A stretch of DNA of 64,000 nt from Halobacillus sp. Nhm2S1 (GCF_019599545.1 NZ_JAIEZV010000002.1:930001-994000), one strand, 5' to 3'; counted from the first letter of the stretch, positions 36,838 through 47,053 are shown. Program-made: numbers and translations. Notes: generated by a model from the sequence alone, not told the origin.

Positions 36838-37668
36838 TTAATTTACATTTAAGAGCCGCTGGATATGTAAAGCAATGTAGGCGATTTCGGAATCTGGAAA
36901 ATCAATGCCATACTCTTCCTTTAAATAGCCCGCCACCTTCTCTGATGTCTCATAAGCTTCCTTATATTTCGTCTGTATCAGCTCCAACATATCTTCATCG
37001 ATCGGTTCGAAGTTGCTTCCCTCTTCCACACGATTCAATGCAAAGCGAAGGTGGGTGATCAAGCGTTGATAATTGATGCTCGTCTCTTCGATGGTAAGCC
37101 CAACAATCGCTTCGACCTGCTCAACAAAATCACGCAAAATGGTAGCCGTCTGCAATGATTCACTCATCGACGGCGTGTCCATCTTAGCGGTATGAACGTG
37201 AAGAGCGATGTGAGCGACCTCATCCATCGGGACATCGACCCCAAGCTCGCGCTTGATCTCTTCTTTCGCCCACATCCCGACTTCGAACTCCTTCTTATAT
37301 AGGAACTTAATTTCATTCGTTAACTTATTTTGTATCGGGAACCCTTGCTCCAGTCGTTCCAAAGCAAACGATAAGTGATCGGTGAGCGCGATATGGATAT
37401 GGTCGTTCAACGGTGCTTCCAAATACCCTTCCGCATGACTGATGATTCGCTCGGCTACTTCAATATGCTTTTCCGGCAATGTGGATAATAGCTGCTGGAA
37501 TTTCTCTGAGGATTGATCACGTAAGAGGAATATCTTCTCGATTTTATGTTTCGGCACAATGTCGTTCCGCTTCTTTTGAAAAGCGATGCCCTTCCCCATC
37601 ACGATCTTTTCCTGGGGACCATCGTAAACAACGACCGCGTTGTTGTTCAGGATTCTAAAAATGCGCAT
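36838..37668 (-). CDS. sacT: Transcription antiterminator SacT (BglG family)
   Basis: A 276-residue antiterminator. Residues 1-55 are the CAT RNA-binding domain (ILNNNAVVV, MGKGIAFQ). Two PRD domains follow, with conserved histidines in DHIHIAL and VAHIALHVH (PRD1) and THLRFAL and IALHIQRL (PRD2). Phosphorylation by the PTS permease and HPr tunes its dimerisation and RAT binding. GGAGGAG precedes the ATG. The target RAT is immediately downstream of the gene. Confidence 0.93.
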   Translation of the reverse strand: MRIFRILNNNAVVVYDGPQEKIVMGKGIAFQKKRNDIVPKHKIEKIFLLRDQSSEKFQQLLSTLPEKHIEVAERIISHAEGYLEAPLNDHIHIALTDHLSFALERLEQGFPIQNKLTNEIKFLYKKEFEVGMWAKEEIKRELGVDVPMDEVAHIALHVHTAKMDTPSMSESLQTATILRDFVEQVEAIVGLTIEETSINYQRLITHLRFALNRVEEGSNFEPIDEDMLELIQTKYKEAYETSEKVAGYLKEEYGIDFPDSEIAYIALHIQRLLNVN

Positions 37669-37868
37669 AGTAAGCTCCTCCGCTCGAATGGTTACTCCTT
37701 CAATATTACCACGAAGAGAGCCTTCTATGACAATGGAATCGGTCGGAATCGCATGAAGGAATGTCTGTTAGTAAAAAATTTCTAAATGATGCTCTCCCCC
37801 TCTTACTTAGAGGGTAATGAGAAACAACACAGAAATTAGAGAAAAAACGAAGAAAGAGGGCGTACCGG

Positions 37869-38135
37869 TTGAGTCAAGGAATAGGACTGATCATTACATG
37901 TATTCTAGGATTTTTGTTGTGGCGTTACAGAAAATCAATGTTTCCACCGTCCAAAAATGTCGGGGTAATCGCTTTAATCATTGTTTCCATTTCACTAACA
38001 GTAGGAGGGGTGCTTATCGGGTGGATCACTCTAATAAAGATGGAAGTACCTGATTGGGTGAGTTTAATAGCCGTAGTCACTTTGACTCTTGGGGCACTAT
38101 ACATCATAAGCGAATACCTAAGAAAGAGGATGTAG
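37869..38135 (+). CDS. Small three-helix membrane protein, unknown
   Basis: An 88-residue protein with hydrophobic segments at about 3-19, 28-53 and 63-82, and a basic tail YLRKRM. The start is a TTG at 37869, 8 nt after GAGGG, and no ATG start gives a comparable length. A weak hairpin with a T run follows near 38221-38258. I know no family. Confidence 0.5.
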   Translation: MSQGIGLIITCILGFLLWRYRKSMFPPSKNVGVIALIIVSISLTVGGVLIGWITLIKMEVPDWVSLIAVVTLTLGALYIISEYLRKRM

Positions 38136-38342
38136 ATGAGAAAACACCTTACGAACAACAAAACCCCACACGACCTTCATGAAATAATTCCCTCCATATG
38201 ATTCTATAATAAACGAAAATCGGGAAGGCTAATTACTAAACCCTTTCCCTTTTTCTTGTTACACTAGAAAACGTGAGAATTTTTGTATAATCATTCTCGT
38301 TCAGTTAGCTGAGAATCAATTTTCGACAAATTTTTGTCTTTG
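38136..38342. other. Gap before the ahpCF promoter
   Basis: Contains a possible terminator for the small gene and, at about 38275-38300, GAGAAT...ATTCTC around TGTATAATC that resembles a Fur-type box at 11 of 15 positions. No ORF is supported. Confidence 0.35.
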
Positions 38343-38396
38343 TTGACAAATACTCGATTTTATATAATAATAGCTACTGAATTAGAATTATTATAA
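38343..38396 (+). promoter_or_regulatory. ahpC promoter with PerR box
   Basis: TTGACA (38343-38348) is followed by an AT-rich -10 (TAATAA, 38365-38370). TTAGAATTATTATAA (38382-38396) differs from the PerR consensus TTATAATNATTATAA at one position. It overlaps the predicted transcription start, so metal-bound PerR would repress until peroxide oxidises it. Confidence 0.82.
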
Positions 38397-38451
38397 AAAG
38401 CTGCAACAATCCAGCAGCTAACCAAACATACTTTACAGGAGGAATTCTACT

Positions 38452-39015
38452 ATGGCTCTAATCGGTAAAGAAGTACAACCATTCCAGGCGAAAGCATTCA
38501 AAAACGGTGATTTCGTTGACGTTTCAGAACAAAACTTTAAAGGACAATGGAGCGTTGTTTGCTTCTACCCTGCAGACTTCTCTTTCGTTTGCCCAACAGA
38601 ACTTGAAGACCTACAAAACAACTATGACGCACTAAAAGAACTAGGTGCTGAAGTTTACTCTGTTTCCACAGATACTCACTTCGTACACAAAGGCTGGCAC
38701 GATGCTTCTGAAAAAATCAACAAAATCACTTATTCCATGATCGGTGACCCTTCTCAGCAGATCTCCCGTCAATTCGACGTACTGAACGAAGAAGATGGAC
38801 TTGCTGAGCGTGGTACATTCATCATCGACCCAGATGGCGTTATTCAAACTGTAGAAATCAACGCTGGCGGAATCGGCCGCGATGCAAGCAGCCTTATCGG
38901 TAAAATCAAAGCTGCTCAATACGTACGCAACAACCCTGGCGAAGTTTGCCCAGCAAAATGGGAAGAAGGCGAAGAAACACTAACACCAAGCCTTGACCTA
39001 GTCGGCAAAATTTAA
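38452..39015 (+). CDS. ahpC: Alkyl hydroperoxide reductase, peroxiredoxin subunit
   Basis: A 187-residue typical 2-Cys peroxiredoxin. The peroxidatic C47 lies in FVCPTE and the resolving C166 in EVCPAKW. It reduces H2O2 and organic hydroperoxides and is recharged by AhpF. AGGAGG precedes the ATG. Codon use is clean and A-ending, typical of highly expressed genes. It lies 14 nt before ahpF, under a PerR-type promoter. Confidence 0.97.
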   Translation: MALIGKEVQPFQAKAFKNGDFVDVSEQNFKGQWSVVCFYPADFSFVCPTELEDLQNNYDALKELGAEVYSVSTDTHFVHKGWHDASEKINKITYSMIGDPSQQISRQFDVLNEEDGLAERGTFIIDPDGVIQTVEINAGGIGRDASSLIGKIKAAQYVRNNPGEVCPAKWEEGEETLTPSLDLVGKI

Positions 39016-39029
39016 GGAGTGGAATATAA

Positions 39030-40565
39030 ATGGTTCTCGATGCACAAATAAAAGCACAATTAGAAGAGTATCTAAAGCTTTTAGAAGGTGACATCGAACT
39101 GAAAGTCAGCGCGGGAGACGATAAAGTCTCCCGTGACATGCTGGCTCTCACGGATGAGCTTGCATCCATGTCACCGAAAATCACAGCACAAAACACAGAA
39201 TTAAAACGCACACCAAGCTTCAGTGTGAACCGTCCTCAAGAAGAAACAGGTGTCACGTTTGCCGGCGTTCCGCTTGGTCATGAATTCACGTCCTTGGTTC
39301 TTGCTTTGCTGCAAGTGAGCGGTAGAGCTCCGAAAATCGATGATACGATGATCGACCAAATCAAAAACATCTCTGGTGAGTTTCATTTTGAAACGTTTGT
39401 CAGCTTGAGCTGCCACAATTGCCCGGATGTTGTTCAGGCCCTGAATATCATGAGCGTGCTGAACCCGAACATTACGCACACGATGATTGATGGTGCAGCG
39501 TTTAAAGAGGAAGCGGAACAGAAAAACATCATGGCCGTTCCTTCTGTACATCTTAATGGAGAATTCTTCAGTGGTGGACGCACGACACTTGAAGAAATCG
39601 TTGCGAAAATCAGTGAAGGTCCCTCTCCAGAAGAGTTCACAAACCGTGATCCTTATGACGTTCTCGTGATCGGTGGTGGACCTGCAGGCGCAAGTGCAGC
39701 GATTTACTCTGCACGTAAAGGCATCCGTACCGGCATCGTTGCAGAACGATTCGGTGGACAAGTCCTTGATACGATGACAATTGAAAACTTCATCAGTGTG
39801 AAGAGCACAGAAGGACCGAAGTTCGCAGCAAGCCTCGAAGAACACGTCAAAGATTATGAGATCGATATCATGAACCTTCAACGTGCGAAAAACTTGCAGA
39901 AAAACGATGACGATCTGTTTGAACTTGAACTCGAAAACGGCGGTGTTCTGAAAAGTAAAACCGTCATCATCTCTACAGGCGCACGCTGGCGTCAGCTCGG
40001 CGTCCCTGGTGAGGACGAGTACAAGAACAAGGGTGTTGCCTACTGTCCACACTGTGACGGACCATTGTTTGAAGGCAAAGATGTAGCTGTCATCGGTGGC
40101 GGAAACTCTGGTGTCGAAGCAGCGATCGACCTTGCCGGGATCGTTCAAAACGTAACCGTGCTTGAATTCGCCGACACATTGAAAGCAGATGAAGTTCTTC
40201 AAGAACGCTTGAAGAGCCTTCCGAACGCGGAAGTGAAAACCAATGCCCAAACTAAAGAAATCACCGGTGATGATCATGTGAACGGAATCACTTATATCGA
40301 CCGTGAATCTGGCGAAGAGCAACACATCGACCTTGAAGGTGTCTTCGTCCAAATCGGACTTGTACCAAACACTGAATGGATGGACGAATCTGTTGAAATG
40401 AACCGGATCGGTGAAATCATCACAGACAAACGGGGGGCAACAAATGTGCCAGGATTGTTTGCTGCTGGTGACGTCACCGACAGCCCGCACAACCAGATCA
40501 TCATCTCTATGGGTGATGGTGCGAATGCAGCACTTGGTGCGTTTGATTACTTGATTCGTAACTAA
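39030..40565 (+). CDS. ahpF: Alkyl hydroperoxide reductase subunit F
   Basis: A 511-residue flavoprotein. The N-terminal double-thioredoxin domain carries CHNC (SCHNCPD, near 130). The FAD site is GGGPAGASAA (near 212), the active CPHC disulfide is in YCPHCDGP (near 340), and the NAD(P) site is VIGGGNSGVEAA. It passes electrons from NADH to AhpC. Start ATG with AAGGAG. A hairpin terminator follows. Confidence 0.96.
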   Translation: MVLDAQIKAQLEEYLKLLEGDIELKVSAGDDKVSRDMLALTDELASMSPKITAQNTELKRTPSFSVNRPQEETGVTFAGVPLGHEFTSLVLALLQVSGRAPKIDDTMIDQIKNISGEFHFETFVSLSCHNCPDVVQALNIMSVLNPNITHTMIDGAAFKEEAEQKNIMAVPSVHLNGEFFSGGRTTLEEIVAKISEGPSPEEFTNRDPYDVLVIGGGPAGASAAIYSARKGIRTGIVAERFGGQVLDTMTIENFISVKSTEGPKFAASLEEHVKDYEIDIMNLQRAKNLQKNDDDLFELELENGGVLKSKTVIISTGARWRQLGVPGEDEYKNKGVAYCPHCDGPLFEGKDVAVIGGGNSGVEAAIDLAGIVQNVTVLEFADTLKADEVLQERLKSLPNAEVKTNAQTKEITGDDHVNGITYIDRESGEEQHIDLEGVFVQIGLVPNTEWMDESVEMNRIGEIITDKRGATNVPGLFAAGDVTDSPHNQIIISMGDGANAALGAFDYLIRN

Positions 40566-40573
40566 TACAAATC

Positions 40574-40607
40574 GAAGAGGTATAGGATTCCCTATACCTC
40601 TTTTATA
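40574..40607 (+). terminator. Terminator after ahpF
   Basis: AAGAGGTATAGG with its perfect complement around ATTC. Confidence 0.88.
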
Positions 40608-40952
40608 TGGCATAATTTTCACTTCACTTTTTTAATTGAGAAAGTTTTTTGGGAGATTCATGGCATAAAGTTGCTGATCAATGCTTAAAACAACACCACA
40701 GCTCACTTAGGTCTATAGAAATCCCGTTTACCTCCCCTAAAATCGTCAATGTTCTTCTATAGAGTATCCACCTTCATCCTACACCGTCATTTCGATTTTT
40801 GTACTCAAGCACATTCAGTTCTACTTCCCTCCATTACTTTTCACTTAGACAACTATAATAACCTTTTAATGTCATCCTTCTGTGCAATAAACTTTACAAA
40901 ATATTTACATAAACTTAACATTTAGATAAACTAGTGTTGAGGTGTGTCAAAT
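40608..40952. other. Gap between ahpF and the LtaS-like gene
   Basis: About 345 nt without a supported ORF. A promoter with TTTACA (40904-40909), 17 nt and TAAACT (40927-40932) lies just before the next gene. Otherwise I see nothing nameable. Confidence 0.45.
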
Positions 40953-42830
40953 ATGAAAGAATCATTAAAAAGATTATTAAAGAGTTACTTCTTCTTTTTT
41001 ACTGTTGTCCTTACATTGAAATTCATTCTTCTAAGGTACTGGCTTCTTTACGATTTCAACCCATTTGCAAGCTTCTGGTTTGAAATGAGCCTTGTCCTTA
41101 TCGTTATCTCTATGTTTGAATTAATTTTCAAACGTGGAAAACTTGTTCTATATATTTTTTTGGATTTACTGTTATCCGCATTGTTTGTAGGAATGCTTAT
41201 TTATGAAAGGTATTTTGGCACAATCCCTACATATTATGACCTATCTCAATTGAATCAGGTCGGCAGTGTGAACGAAAGCATGTGGATCCTCTTTGAGAAG
41301 ACAGATCTTGTTTTCTTTGTAGATTTTCTCATCCTTGTTTTGCTATGGTTCTTCACCAGAAGGTGGTCTTATCCTTCGATCAAGACCTCGAAACTTACTA
41401 TGACAGGCGTACTTGTGGGGAGTTTGATTGTAACGATTGTCAATTTCCAAATGAACAAAGACGAAGCTGTTTTGGACAATGCCTTATTTGCTAAGGAAAA
41501 TGGGTTTTTCCAAACACAATTTGTGCAATATTACCATGAAAATTCTAAAAGTGAGACGGCTCTAGCCTTTACCGGCGAAGAGCAAAATGTAACACTCAAA
41601 CGTATTCAGGAGCTTAAAGGCAATGATTATGTACCGATGAACGAACATGAGAATTTTGGCATTGCTAAAGATCGCAACCTTATTGTAATTCAAATCGAAT
41701 CTCTTCAGGATTTTGTCATTGGAAAATCCATCAATGGACAAGAAGTCACCCCGACAATTAATCAGTGGCTTGATGATAGTCTATACTTTTCCGATGTCTA
41801 TCAACAAATTGGTTCAGGGAATACATCAGATGCGGAATTTTTAATGAACACGTCTCTTTATCCACTTGGAAATCAAGCAACTACGGAGCAGGTTGGCGGC
41901 ATGGATCTTCCTTCCCTACCACGTATGTTGGGAAACGAAGGGTATCACTCTGTAACCATGCATGCCGATGATGTCACCTACTGGAATCGGGACGAGTTGT
42001 ACCCTGCCCTTGGGTTTGATGACTATTATGCAAAAGAATTCTATGGAGAGAAAGACACCATTGGCTTTGGCCCATCGGATGGTTTGTTTTACGAAAGGTC
42101 TATGGACGCTATAAAAGAAATCTCTTCTAGTCATGAAAATTTCTATGCTCACGTTCTGAGCTTAACGAGCCATACTCCATTTGAAATGCCAGAAGAAAAG
42201 GAAGGGCTCAATCTACCCAAAGAGTATCAAGGAACATTGACAGGGAATTACTTGCAATCGGTCCATTATGCAGATCAAGTACTTGGTGATTTCTTTCAAG
42301 ATCTGAAAGAGGCAGGGTTATGGGATACGTCTGTGATTGCTCTTTATGGCGACCATTCTGGCTTACATGGGAAATTACTGAAAAGTGAAGATCAAGACCT
42401 GCTAAAAGACTTTATTGGCGAACGATATTCGTTGTTAAACCGTTTCAACATTCCATTCATCGTGAGTGTACCAGGGGAAAAAGAAGTCTCAGGAGTCGTA
42501 GACCACATCGGCGGACAGATTGATATGATGCCGACACTCCTTAACCTGTTAGGGGTTGAGCCAAATACGATTTACTTCGGTCATAATCTCTGGCATTATT
42601 CCGATAACCTTTTAGGAATGCGATATTATGTACCTACTAGCTCGTTTTTTAATAAGGATACATTCTTTATCGCTAAGAACAGTCGCTTTGATGAACGCAT
42701 TCTTGATTTAACTTCCAATAAGAGGATTGAGAATGAGTTTGAGAACCCTTCTTCCCACTTTGCAGATGAACGTAAAGATATTCTAAAACTTCTACAGTGG
42801 TCTGACGCCTACTTTGAAAGTTTGAAATAA
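40953..42830 (+). CDS. LTA synthase-family phosphoglycerol transferase
   Basis: A 625-residue membrane sulfatase-fold enzyme. Five helices fill about residues 10-170, and the rest is an extracellular catalytic domain. Metal and catalytic residues are visible: E249 (QIESLQ), the nucleophile T291 (SGNTSDAEF), and YGDHSGLHGK for the Asp/His pair. LtaS-type enzymes polymerise glycerolphosphate from phosphatidylglycerol onto a glycolipid anchor. Bacillus has several paralogues and this could be any of them. The ATG at 40953 follows GAGGTG by 8 nt, and an earlier GTG overlaps the site. Confidence 0.85.
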   Translation: MKESLKRLLKSYFFFFTVVLTLKFILLRYWLLYDFNPFASFWFEMSLVLIVISMFELIFKRGKLVLYIFLDLLLSALFVGMLIYERYFGTIPTYYDLSQLNQVGSVNESMWILFEKTDLVFFVDFLILVLLWFFTRRWSYPSIKTSKLTMTGVLVGSLIVTIVNFQMNKDEAVLDNALFAKENGFFQTQFVQYYHENSKSETALAFTGEEQNVTLKRIQELKGNDYVPMNEHENFGIAKDRNLIVIQIESLQDFVIGKSINGQEVTPTINQWLDDSLYFSDVYQQIGSGNTSDAEFLMNTSLYPLGNQATTEQVGGMDLPSLPRMLGNEGYHSVTMHADDVTYWNRDELYPALGFDDYYAKEFYGEKDTIGFGPSDGLFYERSMDAIKEISSSHENFYAHVLSLTSHTPFEMPEEKEGLNLPKEYQGTLTGNYLQSVHYADQVLGDFFQDLKEAGLWDTSVIALYGDHSGLHGKLLKSEDQDLLKDFIGERYSLLNRFNIPFIVSVPGEKEVSGVVDHIGGQIDMMPTLLNLLGVEPNTIYFGHNLWHYSDNLLGMRYYVPTSSFFNKDTFFIAKNSRFDERILDLTSNKRIENEFENPSSHFADERKDILKLLQWSDAYFESLK

Positions 42831-42832
42831 TT

Positions 42833-42868
42833 GATCCCCCTCCTCTTATGCAGGAGGGGGATTATTAT
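42833..42868 (+). terminator. Terminator after the LtaS-like gene
   Basis: ATCCCCCTCCT and AGGAGGGGGAT form a GC-rich stem. Confidence 0.75.
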
Positions 42869-42993
42869 ATGCAAAATAACAAATTCCTTCTTCTTAAAGA
42901 AAAAGAAACTTAAAAAATAAAGCGGCAGCCGTCGAAATCTACCCTCCTCCCCATACTATAATAAAGGATCTGGAGCTTTCCTCTTCTTCTATA

Positions 42994-43024
42994 CAAAAAG
43001 ACAGGTGGAAACCCACCTGTCTTG
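42994..43024 (-). terminator. Terminator of the acyltransferase gene
   Basis: AAGACAGGTGG and its complement around a 4-nt loop, with a TTTTTG tail on the leftward strand. Confidence 0.85.
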
Positions 43025-43032
43025 TTTACTAT

Positions 43033-45030
43033 TCATGACTTTTGATCCACTTTTTCTAATACCTTTTGCAAGTGCTCTTCGACAGCTGGAGCGAGAGTTT
43101 TTGAATATAACGTACTCAGGTGATGTTGATCACGATAGACGATCACATTGCCTATAACTGGTTTGCATAGATCATCATCACAAAAGTATTTGGATAAATC
43201 AGCAAATGTCACATGATCCGGGATTCCATCCGTGTTCTCCCATGGCACTTCTTCTGACAGTGCCTCATTTCTTGGGACGGCACAATCTTCAATATCCTCA
43301 TTTTCATCCACACAAAGGGGGGTGTCTTCCTCCATTCGCGGATTGTCACGGACGGCGAAGATTTCGGTTATGCCCTCGAGTTTCTCCCACTGTTTAATGT
43401 AACCTTCAGGAACATTAGGTTCACTATTCACTGTGGACGTGGTAAATACAACATCAGGAGGGTTGTCCAATAAGTCATTTAAGACTTCTTCATTCCACTC
43501 CATACACGTTTCATTTAATAGTCCATCAAAATCATCCGCAGAAAAGCGGCACGCATCCTTGTTATAAATATTGATCTGCAAATTCAAGTCATCAGATATT
43601 TCATTTAACGCTGGGAACCAGTGACCAGAATGTGAACCTCCTACTAGGGCAATCGTATAATCTGGATTTTCAGTTTCACCGCGTGAGCAAGTTTTCATGC
43701 CTCGTTCGCTTGTATAAGTGAAGCAGTCGCGCGTGTCGTAAAAGGCTGGCAATTCTTCCTGCACTTGTATGGTTGATGGGAATGGCTCCTTTCCAGCAGC
43801 TGGTTGTACGTTATCAGAGATCGCACGAGCTCCCGGATAATCCTCTATCTCATACGATTTACTTTGAACTTGACTGCTGTAGACATCCCAACTTAAATTG
43901 ACAGCAAGGACCGGAATCATACATACCATCAAAGCCGTACCGATCTGCTTCTTGGACGTTTTTACACTCAAGCTTCGAACAGGGGTTTCAATGAAATGAA
44001 CAGAAAGGTAAGCGAGCACACAGGTAATCAAAATAATGCTAATTCCCGCAAGCGCCGAAATTTCATCAGTGTCAAAGTAGGTATAATAAAAAATAAGCAA
44101 AGGCCAGTGCCACAAATAAAACCCATAGGATATACCACCGAATTTAAGCAGCAGCTTCGATCCGAGGAATCGATCCACCCCAAAACCGCCACTGTTCTCG
44201 GCTGAAATAATTACCAGAATAACCCCGGTTGTTGGCAAGAGGGCTACATAACCAGGAAAAACACTCGATACTGGTAATACCATCCCAGTGAACACGATAA
44301 TCGCAAGTCCCAGCCAGCCCATCACCATAGATCCAGTCTTTTTGAAAGAAAGATAAGGAATCAAAAGCGCCAACATTCCGCCAAGGCTGAATTCCCAAAC
44401 TCTAGCAAAAGTATCAAAGTATGCCCACGGCTGATTAACGGCTGTTTTGTAAATCGAATACGCAAATGACAGCATAAACATCACAACGAGTACCCCGAGT
44501 AATGTTTTTCTAACAGGTGTCTTCAAAAGCTTCTTTGCTATGTAATAGGCAAGCATAATTACCAGTGGCCATGTGATATAAAACTGACCTTGAATGGACA
44601 ATGCCCAAAAGTGTTGAAAAGGGCTGGCCTGATTATTTTGTGCTAAGTAATCCACTGAGCTGAATGCCAGCTGCCAATTTTGAAAATAGAGAGCTGACGA
44701 AAAACCTTCCGCAATAATCTGTTTCCACTGGGCTTCAGGCATAATCCAAATGGACCCAACCAGTATGAATAAAATTACCGTAAACGCTACAGGAAAAAGT
44801 CTTCTGCCAAGTCCTAATAAATATTCTCCAATATGGATTCGTCCTTCTTTCACCATCTTCGACAGCAAAGAAGTCGTAATTAAGTACCCGGAAACGATGA
44901 AAAAGACATCCACTCCGCCTGATACCGACCCTAACCAAATATGGTAAATGGCCACTAACAGTGCTGCAATTGCCCTTACTCCTTCGATTTCTGGCCGAAA
45001 TCTTTTTTCAGGTGCTCGTAAATCGTTCAA
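43033..45030 (-). CDS. Acyltransferase 3 / SGNH surface O-acyltransferase
   Basis: A 665-residue two-domain protein. Residues 1-370 form the ten-helix acyltransferase-3 membrane domain with the conserved His in AIYHIWLG and the motif GGVDVFFIVSGYLIT. The C-terminal extracellular part is SGNH-like, with the Ser in VGGSHSGHW and an Asp-x-x-His (DQHH) near the end. This OafA/OatA layout moves acetyl groups onto cell-wall polymers such as peptidoglycan or teichoic acid. The target is not known. The start is a TTG at 45030, with AAGGAG 9 nt upstream. No ATG near the N-terminus fits. Confidence 0.85.
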   Translation of the reverse strand: MNDLRAPEKRFRPEIEGVRAIAALLVAIYHIWLGSVSGGVDVFFIVSGYLITTSLLSKMVKEGRIHIGEYLLGLGRRLFPVAFTVILFILVGSIWIMPEAQWKQIIAEGFSSALYFQNWQLAFSSVDYLAQNNQASPFQHFWALSIQGQFYITWPLVIMLAYYIAKKLLKTPVRKTLLGVLVVMFMLSFAYSIYKTAVNQPWAYFDTFARVWEFSLGGMLALLIPYLSFKKTGSMVMGWLGLAIIVFTGMVLPVSSVFPGYVALLPTTGVILVIISAENSGGFGVDRFLGSKLLLKFGGISYGFYLWHWPLLIFYYTYFDTDEISALAGISIILITCVLAYLSVHFIETPVRSLSVKTSKKQIGTALMVCMIPVLAVNLSWDVYSSQVQSKSYEIEDYPGARAISDNVQPAAGKEPFPSTIQVQEELPAFYDTRDCFTYTSERGMKTCSRGETENPDYTIALVGGSHSGHWFPALNEISDDLNLQINIYNKDACRFSADDFDGLLNETCMEWNEEVLNDLLDNPPDVVFTTSTVNSEPNVPEGYIKQWEKLEGITEIFAVRDNPRMEEDTPLCVDENEDIEDCAVPRNEALSEEVPWENTDGIPDHVTFADLSKYFCDDDLCKPVIGNVIVYRDQHHLSTLYSKTLAPAVEEHLQKVLEKVDQKS

Positions 45031-45177
45031 TTGTACACACTCCTTCTATGGGAACTGCCCCTGCGTTCTTTATGTACCTTGAACAATCTTAACATGGATT
45101 TACTAGATTCGTGCTTTTCTGACTAGTTTTTTAGAATGAATTTACATTTTATTGCCCAGTGATCAGTTTCTATTCAA

Positions 45178-45212
45178 CAAAAAAGAACCGGAGTCGACCC
45201 CCGGTTCTTTGT
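45178..45212 (-). terminator. Terminator of the CWB2 wall-protein gene
   Basis: AAAGAACCGG and its complement with a TTTTTTG tail on the leftward strand. Confidence 0.85.
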
Positions 45213-45214
45213 CA

Positions 45215-47053
45215 TTATTTCAAAATGTTCTGAGCTAATTGCGCCAATGGATCAGCCACATCGACAACGTCAGATCCTCCAAGAAGAATATAATTGTGAA
45301 TCTTTCTCGCATGAATCGACTGCTCCATTGCGGCAGGTAAACTTTCTTCTCTCACTAACAGAAGCGGTGCGTTTTTCTTCGCAGCTAGCACCGAGCCAGT
45401 TAGAGCATCGGCATAATTGTATCCTGTTGCAACAAGCGCCTGTTGATCACCAAGGTCAAAGGTATCGATGATGTCAGCCGCCGTTTCAAACCGTGTAGGA
45501 CCTGAAATTCGGTCCACTTTGCCATTGAATTCTTTAAGGACAGCATTACTCACCACATCATCCCCACCAATCACATATACGTGGGATTGGTCCTTAAGGG
45601 CAGCTTTCGTTGCGGCAGGAGCAGCTTGAGGACGGGTCAATAGAATAGGAATACCTTGACGGGCCGCATATGGAGCAACCGCCAGTGCATCCGGATAATT
45701 CAGACCTGTCGTCAACACGACCTCGCCTTTATCGGACCCGAGCTTATCTGCAATCAATTGAGCCGTTTCATAGCGATCTTTTCCGCCGATCCGCGTCACA
45801 GTATCCAAATTCATCATTGTTAATTCATCTTCTACAGTCTTGCTTACAGCCGCTTCGCTGCCAAGAATAATCACACGATCGGCATGAAGTCTCTCAATCT
45901 CTTCTTTTGTTGACGCATCCAATGAACCCGTTCGCGTCAAAAGGATAGGTGCATTATACTTATAGGCTAAAGGAGCACCGGCCAGCGCATCTGGAAAATC
46001 GAAGGCCTTGGCCAACACGACTGTATCAGCACCATTCTGCCAGCCCTTCTCAGAAATATCGATAGCTGTTTCAATTCGTGTTTCACCTTTTAAGCGTGAA
46101 GTCACGGGCTCTATTGCACCGGAAGCGACAAAACCTTCGCGTCCGTCATCAAGTTTCACGTGATAACGAACCCACTGACGTCCCGGTGATTGATCAGAAG
46201 TATCATAAAAAATGGTTGCATCTTTAATTTCTACGACTTCACGTTGATCAAGCTTTTCTCCACCTTGCCCATTCTTCGTATCTCTCAGCCACGTTCCTTC
46301 GATCGTCAAAGCTTTATCTTCAACTTCATACATCTGCCTTGACTCTGTTAGAGGAGCCGAGACCTGGTAGTGCATTTGGTTGAAGTTTAAATCGGAATCA
46401 TCGTCATTCGGGTCATATGTAAAGTCGTTTTTTTCTAAAGGAAGGGACTCTAATCCCAGACCATTATTATATTCCTTAATAGAGTCAAACACTTTCTCCT
46501 GATAAGCGGACTCATTTACTTCTCCGTCCTTACGCCTAATCGGACTGTTCACTTCTTTCACTCCATTATAGGCAAGCACCGCAAAGTACCAATGTTCAAT
46601 CGTATCTTTGGAGTTATCATTGACCGTTGGAATCACACCACGGACACCAAGGTTCCACTTATCATTCAAGATATCGAGCCCAACGTTAATGTTGTACTGA
46701 ATATCGTTCTTCAATTTTTCTTCATCATACCCCTTATCGGTGACTTGCATGATGCCAATACCACCATCGTCTTGGAGGTTCGGTTCCGTTTGATCTTCAT
46801 CTACCCATTGCTTCCAAGTAGATTCCGAAAATGCAACAGCTTTGGCTACTTCCGGCGGGATGCCCCGTTCTAAAGCGCTCTCAGTTAACATCTCATTAAT
46901 ATCACTGCATGTTACCTCTGCATCACTTTCCGCACATGGATAATTATCATTGGCTGATAGTGTTACAGAGTCTCCAACCGCAGCAAACGCCTGGTATGGA
47001 AATAAACTAAACACGAGTGTTAGTGTCAGTAAAAATCCGGTTATTTTTTTCAT
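45215..47053 (-). CDS. Secreted SLT-type hydrolase with three CWB2 repeats
   Basis: A 612-residue exported wall protein. The signal peptide ends near AFA (residue 24). Residues about 50-175 look like a lysozyme-like transglycosylase (GIPPEVAKAVAFSEST with the likely catalytic Glu; GGIGIMQVTDKGYD). An SH3-like stretch (about 240-310) follows. Residues about 312-612 hold three cell-wall-binding type 2 repeats starting at RLKGETRIETA, RIGGKDRYETA and RISGPTRFETA. CWB2 domains bind anionic wall polymers. The ATG at 47053 follows GGAGG by 6 nt, and the ATG before it is too near. It probably cleaves peptidoglycan, though the catalytic domain assignment is by motif only. Confidence 0.82.
   Translation of the reverse strand: MKKITGFLLTLTLVFSLFPYQAFAAVGDSVTLSANDNYPCAESDAEVTCSDINEMLTESALERGIPPEVAKAVAFSESTWKQWVDEDQTEPNLQDDGGIGIMQVTDKGYDEEKLKNDIQYNINVGLDILNDKWNLGVRGVIPTVNDNSKDTIEHWYFAVLAYNGVKEVNSPIRRKDGEVNESAYQEKVFDSIKEYNNGLGLESLPLEKNDFTYDPNDDDSDLNFNQMHYQVSAPLTESRQMYEVEDKALTIEGTWLRDTKNGQGGEKLDQREVVEIKDATIFYDTSDQSPGRQWVRYHVKLDDGREGFVASGAIEPVTSRLKGETRIETAIDISEKGWQNGADTVVLAKAFDFPDALAGAPLAYKYNAPILLTRTGSLDASTKEEIERLHADRVIILGSEAAVSKTVEDELTMMNLDTVTRIGGKDRYETAQLIADKLGSDKGEVVLTTGLNYPDALAVAPYAARQGIPILLTRPQAAPAATKAALKDQSHVYVIGGDDVVSNAVLKEFNGKVDRISGPTRFETAADIIDTFDLGDQQALVATGYNYADALTGSVLAAKKNAPLLLVREESLPAAMEQSIHARKIHNYILLGGSDVVDVADPLAQLAQNILK

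Noticed and set aside
38275-38300. Fur box upstream of ahpC
   Set aside because: Only 11 of 15 positions match, and a far better PerR box lies over the real promoter.
39201-40622. 473-codon open frame on the minus strand opposite ahpF
   Set aside because: It mirrors the strongly coding ahpF gene, has no ribosome binding site, and its translation is rich in His, Cys and Phe, typical of antisense frames.
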